Positions 32,314 through 41,300 of a stretch of 64,000 bases of DNA are shown piece after piece. This DNA is from Bostrychus sinensis. Lineage: Eukaryota > Chordata > Actinopteri > Gobiiformes > Eleotridae. Both the position numbers and the translations under genes were made by a program. The notes below the pieces were generated by a model that saw only the letters and a program-made list of their open reading frames with translations, made no database searches and was not told the origin of the DNA. The number at the start of each line of letters is the position of its first letter. The first letter of the stretch is position 1. The stretch spans positions 20,005,624 through 20,069,623 of the forward strand of contig CM036242.1 in assembly GCA_020698575.1 (NCBI GenBank). The letters run 5' to 3'.

Positions 32314-35300
32314 TTATCCGGGGCCGGGTCGCGGAGGCAGCAGTCTAAGCAGAGATGCCCAGACTTCCCTCTCCACAGACACTTCCTCCAGCTCTACCGG
32401 GGGCACCCCAAGGCGTTCCCAAGCCAGCCGAGAGACGTAGTCCCTCCAGCGTGTCCTAGGTCTTCCCCGGGGCCTCCTCCCAGTGGGACATGCCCGGAAC
32501 ACCTCCCCAGGGAGACGTCCAGGAGGCATCCGAAACAGATGTCCGAGCCACCTCAGCTGACTCCTCTCAATGTGGAGGAGCAGCGGCTCTACTCCGAGCT
32601 CCTCCTGTGTGACCGAGCTCCTCACCTTATCTCTAAGGGAGCGCCCAGCCACCCTGCGGAGGAAACTCATTTCGGCCGCTTGTATCCGGGATCTTGTCCT
32701 TTCGGTCATGACCCAAAGCTCATGACCATAGGTGAGAGTAGGAACGTAGATCGACCGATAAATCGAGAGCTTCGCCTTTCGGCTCAGCTCCTTCTTCACC
32801 ACAACAGACCGATACAACGACCGCATTACTGCAGACGCTGCACCGATCCGTCTGTCGATCTCACGCTCCATCCTTCCCTCACTCGTGAACAAGACCCCAA
32901 GATACTTGAACTCCTCCACTTGAGGCAGGAGCTCCCCCCCAACCTGGAGAGGGCAAACCACCCTTTTCCGGTCGAGAACCATGGCCTCGGACTTGGAGGT
33001 GCTGATTCTCATCCCAGCCGCTTCACACTCGGCTGCAAACCGCCCCAGCACATGCTGAAGGTCCTGGCTTGATGAAGCCAACAGGACAACATCATCCGCA
33101 AAAAGCAGAGATGAAATCCTGTGGTTCCCAAACCAGACTCCCTCCGGCCCCTGGCTGCGCCTAGAAATTCTGTCCATAAAAGTTATGAACAGAACCGGTG
33201 ACAAAGGGCAGCCCTGCCGGAGTCCAACATGCACTGGGAACAGGTCTGACTTACAACCGGCAATGCGAACCAAACTCCTGCTCTGTTCGTACAGGGACCG
33301 GACAGCCCTTAGCAGAGGGCCTCGGACCCCATACTCCCAGAGCACCCCCCACAGGATACCACGAGGGACACGGTCGAACGCCTTCTCCAAATCCACAAAA
33401 CACATGTGGACAGGTTGGGCGAACTCCCACGAACCCTCAAGCACCCTATGGAGGGTATAGAGTTGGTCCACTGTTCCACGACCGGGGCGAAAACCGCATT
33501 GTTCCTCCTGAATCCGAGGTTCAACTATCGGCCGAATTCTCCTCTCCAGTACCCTGGAATAGACTTTCCCGGGGAGGCTGAGAAGTGTGATCCCCCTATA
33601 GTTGGAACACACCCTCCGGTCCCCCTTCTTAAAAAGAGGAACCACCACCCCGGTCTGCCAGTCCAGAGGTACTGTCCCCGACCGCCACGCGATGCTGCAA
33701 AGACGTGTCAGCCACGACAGCCCCACAACATCCAGAGACTTAAGGTACTCAGGGCGGATCTCATCCACCCCCGGTGCCTTGCCACCGAGGAGCTTTTTAA
33801 CCACCTCGGTGACTTCAGCTTGGGTGATGAAAGAGTCCACCTCTGAGTCCCCAGCCTCTGCCTCCTCAACTGAAGACGTGTCGGCGGGATTGAGGAGATC
33901 CTCGAAGTATTCCTTCCACCGCCCGACAACATCCCCAGTCGAGGTCAGCAGCCCCCCACCTCCACTGTAAACAGTGTTAGCGAAGCACTGCTTCCCCCTC
34001 CTGAGGCGCCGGACAGTTTGCCAGAATTTCTTCGAGGCCGACCGATAGTCCTCCTCCATGGCCTCCCCGAACTCCTCCCAGACCCGAGTTTTTGCCGCCA
34101 CAACTGCCCGGGCAGCAGCACGCTTGGCCTGCCGGTACCCGTCGGCTGCCTCAGGAGTCCCACGAGCCAGCCAAGCTCGGTAGGACTCCTTCTTCAGCCT
34201 GACGGCATCCCTTACTTCCGGTGTCCACCACCGGGTTTGGGGATTGCCGCCACGACAGGCACCAGAGACCTTACGGCCACAGCTCCGAACAGCCGCACCG
34301 ACAATAGAGGTAGAGAACATGGCCCACTCGGACTCAATATCTCCAGCCTCCCCCGGAATCTGGTTGAAGCTCTCCCGGAGGTGGGAGTTGAAGACCCCTC
34401 TGACAGGAGGTTCAGCCAGACGTTCCCAACAGACCCTCACAATACGTTTGGGCCTGCCGAGTCTGTCCGGCCTCCTCCTCCGCCAGCGGATCCAACTCAC
34501 CACCAGGTGGTGATCAGTTGACAGCTCAGCCCCTCTCTTCACCCGAGTGTCCAAGACACACGGCCGAAGGTCCGATGACACGACTACAAAGTCGATCATC
34601 GACCTCCGGCCTAGGGTGTCCTGGTGCCACGTGCACTGATGGACACCCTTGTGCTTGAACATGGTGTTCGTTATGGACAAACTGTGACTAGCACAGAAGT
34701 CCAATAACAAAACACCACTCGGGTTCAGATCGGGGAGGCCGTTCCTCCCAATCACGCCCCTCCAGGTATCACTGTCATTGCCCACGTGGGCATTGAAGTC
34801 CCCCAGTAGAACAATGGAGTCCCCAGTCGGAGCACCTTCCAGCACCCCTCCCAGGAACTCCAAGAAGGCCGGGTACTCTGCACTGCTGTTCGGGCCATAG
34901 GCCGAAACCACAGTGAGAGACCTGTCCCCCACCCGGAGGCGCAGGGACACGACCCTCTCGTTCACCGGGGTAAACTCCAACACATGGCGGCTGAGCTGGG
35001 GGGCTATGAGCAAGCCCACACCAGCCCACCGCCTCTCACCGCGGGCAACTCCAGAGTGGTGGAGAGTCCAGCCCCTCTCAAGGAGCTGGGTTTCGGAGCC
35101 CAAGCTGCGCGTGGAGGTGAGCCCGACTATATCTAGCCGGTATCTCTCAACCTCCCGCACAAGCTCAGGCTCCTTCCCCCCCAGCGAGGTGACATTCCAT
35201 GTCCCCAGAGCTAGTTTCTGTGTCCATGGATTGGGTCGTCGAGGCACCCGCCTCTGACTGCCGCCCAAATCACATAGCACCGGCCCCTTATGGTCCTTCC

Positions 35301-35490
35301 TGCGGGTGGTGGGCCTACGGGAAGGCGGTCCCACGTAGCCTTTTCGGGCTTGGCCCGGCCGGGTCCCGTGGGAGGAGACCCGGCCACCAGGCGCTCGCCT
35401 GCGAGCCCCAACCCCAGGCCTGGCTCCAGGGTGGGGCCCCGGTGACGCCAATCCGGGCGACGTAACGGACCTTGTATTTTTACTCATCAT
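32314..35490 (-). CDS. LINE ORF: endonuclease and reverse transcriptase, 1058 codons
   Basis: Intact ORF on the minus strand. Residues about 94-335 form an AP-type endonuclease: TWNVTSL (98-103), GDFNAHVG (230-237), SMIDFVV (297-303) and STDHHLV (324-330). Residues about 560-890 form the reverse transcriptase: GKAPGVDEI, DLEKAFDRV (700-708), GLRQGCPLSP and the catalytic FADD (797-800). The C-terminal region has LRWLGHLFRMP and RRPRGRPRTRWRDY, typical after the RT of RTE/CR1-like LINEs. The first Met codons (MMSK) at the 5' end were taken as the start; the Pro/Arg-rich first 90 residues have no known domain. No stop or frameshift. The usual catalytic-Glu motif of the endonuclease reads GLTSTRS instead. 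Confidence 0.93.
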   Translation of the reverse strand: MMSKNTRSVTSPGLASPGPHPGARPGVGARRRAPGGRVSSHGTRPGQARKGYVGPPSRRPTTRRKDHKGPVLCDLGGSQRRVPRRPNPWTQKLALGTWNVTSLGGKEPELVREVERYRLDIVGLTSTRSLGSETQLLERGWTLHHSGVARGERRWAGVGLLIAPQLSRHVLEFTPVNERVVSLRLRVGDRSLTVVSAYGPNSSAEYPAFLEFLGGVLEGAPTGDSIVLLGDFNAHVGNDSDTWRGVIGRNGLPDLNPSGVLLLDFCASHSLSITNTMFKHKGVHQCTWHQDTLGRRSMIDFVVVSSDLRPCVLDTRVKRGAELSTDHHLVVSWIRWRRRRPDRLGRPKRIVRVCWERLAEPPVRGVFNSHLRESFNQIPGEAGDIESEWAMFSTSIVGAAVRSCGRKVSGACRGGNPQTRWWTPEVRDAVRLKKESYRAWLARGTPEAADGYRQAKRAAARAVVAAKTRVWEEFGEAMEEDYRSASKKFWQTVRRLRRGKQCFANTVYSGGGGLLTSTGDVVGRWKEYFEDLLNPADTSSVEEAEAGDSEVDSFITQAEVTEVVKKLLGGKAPGVDEIRPEYLKSLDVVGLSWLTRLCSIAWRSGTVPLDWQTGVVVPLFKKGDRRVCSNYRGITLLSLPGKVYSRVLERRIRPIVEPRIQEEQCGFRPGRGTVDQLYTLHRVLEGSWEFAQPVHMCFVDLEKAFDRVPRGILWGVLWEYGVRGPLLRAVRSLYEQSRSLVRIAGCKSDLFPVHVGLRQGCPLSPVLFITFMDRISRRSQGPEGVWFGNHRISSLLFADDVVLLASSSQDLQHVLGRFAAECEAAGMRISTSKSEAMVLDRKRVVCPLQVGGELLPQVEEFKYLGVLFTSEGRMEREIDRRIGAASAVMRSLYRSVVVKKELSRKAKLSIYRSIYVPTLTYGHELWVMTERTRSRIQAAEMSFLRRVAGRSLRDKVRSSVTQEELGVEPLLLHIERSQLRWLGHLFRMPPGRLPGEVFRACPTGRRPRGRPRTRWRDYVSRLAWERLGVPPVELEEVSVEREVWASLLRLLPPRPGPG

Positions 35491-35605
35491 AATGGGCTTC
35501 TGAACCGCTATTAGTCTGGCTCGTCACCTAGGACCTGTTTGCCATGGGAGACCCTACCAGGGGCATTAAGCCCCAGACAACATAGCTCCTAGGATCATTA
35601 GGGCA

Positions 35606-35642
35606 CTCAAACCCCTCCACCACGATAAGGTGGCGGTTCAAG
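35606..35642 (-). other. 5'-terminal RNA hairpin of the LINE
   Basis: Minus strand: CTTGAACC pairs with GGTTTGAG (two G-U pairs), and within it CCACC pairs with GGTGG around a UUAUCG loop. It sits at the very 5' end of the element. A second hairpin GGGGCTTAATGCCCC follows near 35568-35582. Confidence 0.55.
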
Positions 35643-35648
35643 GAGGAG

Positions 35649-35650
<2 letters not shown>

Positions 35651-35689
<39 letters not shown>
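35651..35689. repeat. (TA)n microsatellite at LINE 5' flank
   Basis: About 19 TA units directly adjoining the LINE 5' end. Confidence 0.95.
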
Positions 35690-35694
<5 letters not shown>

Positions 35695-37150
35695 ACCACT
35701 ATTAGATTGCAGTAAACACATGTATGACATCTAATACATGCAGTAAATATTAACTTATGATTGCCGACCAATGATCTTGACACATAAACACTTTATTACT
35801 GGGCCCAGAGTGACTAATGAATGACATAATGCATCCATCTCTATAGATTTCATTATAGGAGAAAACAGACTCCTATACAGTCCATAATTAGAGAGGCAGG
35901 AACATTCAGCAGCACATACAGGGCTGCAGCATTAACATTTACATCTTTGTGTATTATCACAGAGTGGTATAATAACACAATTATTGAAGCGTCAACACTT
36001 ACATCTGTGGTAATAAAAGAAACACCAACTCTTACTACAAGTAAAACTTGACACACTTGGCAGGTGACAGTTTCAGGGGTGGAAGTAGTACTTAAATCTG
36101 TACTGAAGAAGAAGTACTGTTACGTTGAACTCATATTAGTCAAAGAGAGTAAAAATAGCCAATAAAATGATGACTTGAGTAAAACTGACTTAAGAGTACT
36201 TAAAAAAGAAAGCTACTTACTGCTGCTGTTGCTACTACTATTATTACTATTACTACTATTATGACTACTACCACTAGTATTACTATCATCACTAATACTA
36301 GTCATTAAAAAAACAGTTTTTACTCAAAAAATATACTCCAGTAAATGTAAAAGTATGTTTTTTCAGACTCCGAAAGTACACTTGATTAAAAGTACCTATG
36401 TTTGGGCAGATATGTCTGTAAGTGTTGTATGTTATAGTAATATAAGTGATATTTTACCTGTTCTGTTGCTTGTAAAGTGATGCAGTGGAGTATGCATTAC
36501 TTATTTTCAACTGCAAAACCGAATTTATCCAAAAAATATCAGGCGTACATTTTGATTCTCACTAAGGCAGGCAGTGAGTCATTTTAAAAATCAATCCAAC
36601 ATAAGTATTGTTCTATCTTTTTATATATATATGAGAACAAGTAGGCCTTATCACTGAATGACACAGGTTATCACTTTACTGTAAAGCTGCTAGATTGTAT
36701 TCATTTATTCTGGCAGCTCCAGATGAAAATGGAAATGTGGGAGATTCCAGCTTGACCACAATCACAGAGGACACAGCAGTACTATTAGTTTTCATGTGTA
36801 ATCACATAATCGGACACTCACACACCTGGGGAATGAATCCATCCCATTTCATCTCATCAGCTTAAATCAATCCACTATCAGGCTTAAATGAACACACTGA
36901 TGGCAAATCAGTGGCACAATGTAAGCTTACACAGGGAATGTTAAGTAAAGACATTTTCAGTTGCCTCCATTTCTTTCCTCAGCAGATACCAGCTATATGA
37001 TTTCCTTTTGTACTTCATATCAGTATAGGCCATATTTTTCATACCCTCCAGATACTACATCCCCAGCTTCACATTTTTTTCAAGTAGCAGCTGTAATTCA
37101 TATGCACTATACAGTCAAGTGCTTTCATCAGCTTTTCCTCCTTCAGCATC
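35690..37150. other. intergenic with hAT-like repeat
   Basis: Contains a degenerate AAGTA/TACTT-rich segment (about 36075-36400) with an internal imperfect ACT/ATT triplet array (36225-36300), of the MITE family described at 11138. No gene recognised. Confidence 0.5.
36075..36400. repeat. degenerate hAT-like MITE with ACT-triplet core
   Basis: Starts GGGGTGGAAGTAGTACTTAA and ends near GATTAAAAGTACC. The central TACTACTATTATTACTATTA array is shared with copies near 8660, 47670 and 54185. Confidence 0.45.
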
Positions 37151-37171
37151 TTAGTGTGGCTGTGAATGTGC

Positions 37172-37172
<1 letters not shown>

Positions 37173-37210
<38 letters not shown>
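37173..37210. repeat. (CTG)n trinucleotide repeat
   Basis: About 12 uninterrupted CTG units on the plus strand (CAG on the minus), about 1.1 kb upstream of igdcc4 exon 1. Open frames of 78-131 codons cross it in several frames on both strands, so none can be preferred. Confidence 0.95.
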
Positions 37211-37214
<4 letters not shown>

Positions 37215-37899
37215 GAGTGATGCTGCAAGCGCTGCACCAGGCGAGTCTTTGTCTGTTGCGGGAAGGCTGGGCTCCAGCTGGCTCCCGCTGTGTGTTTGCA
37301 TGCAAAAGTCAGTGGGTCCCTCAGCACTCGGTGCAGGAGGCGAGCTGTGTGATTGATTGGGATGCACACCACCAACGCCCCCGTTACCACCCTCTCCTCC
37401 TCCTCCCGCTCCTTCCTTTGCCTGCTCTTGCTTTGGGAGCACATGTGCCTTTTGCTGTTCTCCATTTTTTAAGGTAGACTCTTAAGAAGTCGAGCATCAA
37501 TTTAATAGTTTTCTTTTTTCTCTGACCACAGTAGAACACAGTTAGGGGATTTGTAGGAATGTTGCGACAATGTCATATTAATTAATCAATATATTAAGTA
37601 GCCTAGAATATATTTTGATAGAGCTATTCATTTTAAGTGGTGCTTATGTCAACTACATCCTAAGCACTGCCCTGTTCTGTCACTGTTTTTTTTTCCCCCA
37701 CAGGCAATCCTCACATATTTTATTACTGACAAAGAATGAACGAGCATCAGACAGCAGACAGGGAAAAGGGCGCCTAAGGTAACGCACATTTAGACTAATT
37801 TGTAAGTCTAAGTCTATCTTCATATCACAGTCGATTGGGACGAACCCAAGGTGCATTCGCAAAGAGAGACAAGCAATAAGAAATACATGGGAAGCAGGA

Positions 37900-38295
37900 G
37901 AAGGGGTGTGTTAAAGCAATGACTGCTTTTCAGGACCCCAGCGACGACCAGCCAGCCAGTGTCTGGTGAATGTACGTGCGTGTGCGCGTGTGCGCGTAGA
38001 GCAGCAGCAGCCAGCCAACACACACACACACACACTTTACATTCGTTCACAACATGGCGTTGGAGCGCCGAGAGACACGACGGCTCTCCTCCGACTAACA
38101 CAAGTGCTTTGTCAAGAAAAGAACCCGCAAGTGGACTGGCGAGGGACGAGAGCTACACCGCCACTGAAACACGTTTCCTTTAGCCACCAGCGGAGACAAT
38201 AGTGGATTCCAAAGTATGCAGGTCGCAATAACGGTATAGCTAGTTGTATAGACGCTGCACGCTGCTACCCCACTGGTGGAAATCAAAGGCTGTAC
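37900..38295 (+). promoter_or_regulatory. igdcc4: putative igdcc4 5' UTR / promoter region
   Basis: Locally CpG-rich compared with its surroundings (GTGCGCGTGTGCGCG, GGCGTTGGAGCGCCGAGAG, GCGAGGGACGAG), ending at the igdcc4 ATG. No TATA box was picked out. The role is inferred from position and composition. Confidence 0.4.
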
Positions 38296-38362
38296 ATGGC
38301 GGTGGAGAGTACTATTTATCTGCTCTGTCTGCTTTCACTCTTTTGTGGCCAATCCAGGCAAG
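38296..38362 (+). CDS. igdcc4: igdcc4 exon 1, signal peptide
   Basis: Starts at ATG 38296 and encodes 22 residues with a hydrophobic core IYLLCLLSLFC and a GQSRQ end. The donor GTAAGG is at 38363. It ends in phase 1, matching exon 2. Start chosen because it is the first ATG giving a signal peptide in phase with exon 2. Confidence 0.85.
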
Positions 38363-41300
38363 GTAAGGAGCTTACTTTACACACTGTCTTCCATGGGACT
38401 GCATGCGGAATTATTTGTCTGAAGTGCAGTTCCCCCGATATGAAATGGGCACTGATACGAATCTATAGAATCGGTTGAGTTTGCACCTTGCACGGTCCAT
38501 GCAGTATCTGTATGTGTTTCTTCTTCACCTCATGTGGCCTCTCTCATGCTCTCAAGGCATGGCCGAATTCTTCATGGTTCGCTTTGTCAGCAGACACTAC
38601 GGGCTTTGGTGTTGCAAGTTTCACAGGGGTCTGACCTGATTGTTACCACTCTGTGAACACACAGTTTCAACACATGGGAGAAGTAAATGATCTACACAGG
38701 TGAATTATTTACAACATACCTATTTTAATGGGCGTATATCTCATTAAAAGGTTTTGTTGATAAGTTGATTGGCAGAAACTTTATTTGATTTAGTAAAAAA
38801 AAAAAAAAAAAGATCAAACGTCTTTTACTCTCTTGCTCTTGGAAAGTGTTTTAATGTTGCAGCAAACACTAATAATGCTTTATAAACTTAATACATGGTA
38901 TATGAGAGTAATAGATATTTTGTTGTAATAGATTTTGGAAGTAGCAGTGAGAAGGGAGGTGAAATGTCTGTCTAAACAGGCCATAGTGTTGGTGAACAAG
39001 TGGCCACAGAATTACCATGACAATCACCAGGGCACAATATGAATGGTTGAAAATGCTATGGGTCTTTGCAGAACTGAAATAAAGTTATGGCATTAAATTT
39101 TAGCACTACTTGATGTGTGGAGGATATTTTATAAATATAAGCTATATTATAGTGCGTTTGTGGAATGGCTCATACAAGCTACAAGTGTCAACAGAGATTG
39201 TAGTATTAAAAACTGAATGAATTAAGTTTTTTTAGTTGTCTGGTATATAAATGTGATACTAGCTGCTGTGTGTGGTGTGTGTATTTGGAAACCCAGTGAT
39301 TCATCATTTAGTACAGAAATTTCTGTTAGCTGAATAACAGGTGAGGCCTTCACTCATTTCTTTTTAGCTGTAAAAGGTCATTTGTGTTATAATGAATTGT
39401 TTGTGGAGGTCAACAGTAGCATCCTGGCATTGAGCTAAAATAAATAAATAAAAATAATTGACACAAAAGTATTTCAGCAGATAAGTTGTAGTATAGCACT
39501 TTATTCACTTTAACAGGAAAATAACATGACAAGTGCAAAAGACTAGCAGTATACCTTCTAGATATCCTCATCTAATAAAGAAACCAAGTACATAACAGCA
39601 TAAAAGAGGTAGTAATACACTAAGAATTGGGTTCAAATTAAATTGTATTATCCTAATTTACAATGCATCTATATATCCGTAAGAGGACTAAAGAACTAAC
39701 ATGGCTCTTAGATTAGGTAAAGTTCAGCCAAAGCCATAACTCAGGGTTAATTAGTGGACTATGAAGCCTTCTATGTTTTAAAAATAAGGATTTTAATGAA
39801 TAAATGTGATGCTATTCTTTCACTGATTTTCACCCTGCATTTTTTATTTTTTATTTTTTGAAGTTCAAAAGTCACATAGTGTTTTGGAAAATTGTCAGTG
39901 TCAAGTGTTTGAGCTCTGATAAGCTTTATATTTCAGTGACCGGAATATATTTTGTGTTATTCCCAAACTATTGAATGGTTGTAAGACTTGTAAACAGCAA
40001 CTTAGTGATTGGCACTGCCCCAGTGCACTCCTGTTGTGTGTGTTCATTTTGTTGGTTTTGCACAAAGGGGCATGAATGCATGGCAGCTGGGGATGGTTCT
40101 AGGACTGGGATGAATTGGTGGTCACTGTTAGGGCAAATACTGTATGAGGCCAAGGGGCATTCTTTCTTAAAATTACTAACAATGATCTTGTTTTGCGCAT
40201 TCTCATGGAAGTTCAAAGGAAACTCTGTCAGCCTCACTCAACACATCATCCTACATAGGAACAAAACTAAACATAAGGCTACACAGTGGCCAAAAATAAA
40301 TGACTAGAGATCCAAAATGCAATCTCTGCTCTTTACACTGCGAAAAAATATTGTGTTTCCTTTACACCCCTTGTCCACGCCGCATTTCTCTTCTCAGCTT
40401 GCACCTCATATCTACAACCTAGACTAATTAATGTCTATTATTACATTACGTGAATATCACAGCTTCATTAGCTCTGCTTTAATGTGTTACATTGTGCAGA
40501 CAGAGACAAGCGTTCCAGACTAGTGTTGTTGTTTAGGCTGCTGCTTTTTATATAAAGTTTTCTCAGATTTCCATTAGCACACCCCGGCTAGGACAGTTTT
40601 TTGCTGATTATATCAGGTTAATTGGGGGATTCTGTGAAATAATACTTTAATGTTTGTTTTATTAGTATGTCAGGGTTCTGGCAAAATGAAAGGTCTAGAA
40701 GTGAAATCTAATTTTTAGTGATGATAAATGTATATGGTGCATGGAGGTTGGTTCAATCCATGGACCAGCCGGCTACCACCTTTGTTAATGGAGTCTGCAT
40801 GTCCTCCATGTGATAAAGTGGGTTCTCTCTCGGTACAGGTGAATCTGTTCTGCCCAGAGTGAATGGTTATAGGTCAGTGTATGTCTGTGACTGTAATTGG
40901 CCATTTTCCCTGCCTAAGGCCCATAGTTGCTGGGATAGGCTCCAGCCACCTGCGACCTATAATGGTAATCTGATTGAATGGACATCGTGTATGGTGTGAT
41001 AATGAGGAACTATATAGCTCCTCAGTCTCTCCAGATATACACCGACCTAAATATTTGATGACAGCATGAGCTCAAGTGTCACTGCCATCAAAGAGACACC
41101 TAACTTCCTCTCACAATCTGGACACACTCTGATTCTTCACCTGTACACCAAACATAAATATAGCTCAATACTATGTTTCAAGTTATTAATGTTTGCTGTT
41201 AAAGTAAATACACTTAGACTGTGAGTGCGACACAATCAATATTAATAAAATGTTTAATTGTAAGGCTGCAAATGCATCAGGCATTATTTTGGAAAAAAAA

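Larger units (their letters stand above)
32286..35650 (-). mobile_element. apparently full-length non-LTR retrotransposon (RTE-like LINE)
   Basis: 3.36 kb on the minus strand. The 5' end is CCTCCTTGAACCGCCACCTT and the 3' end is CGGAAGAAGATGGATGG. The body is strikingly GC-rich against its AT-rich surroundings. It is flanked by (TA)n on both sides, implying insertion into a (TA)n tract. It carries one uninterrupted ORF. No A-tail; a GATG repeat tail is present. The family is a fish RTE/RTEX-like group; I cannot fix the clade by eye. Confidence 0.9.

Noticed and set aside
32170..33072. 300-codon plus-strand frame starting with poly Tyr-Ile
   Set aside because: It begins in a (TA)n tract and then runs antisense to the LINE ORF. 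The other plus-strand frames in 33185-35465 are the same kind of shadow in a GC-rich ORF.
37069..37477. Possible protein-coding exon around the CTG repeat
   Set aside because: Open in several frames on both strands because of the triplet repeat; no ATG-to-donor structure or known domain to prefer one. Kept only as a finding.
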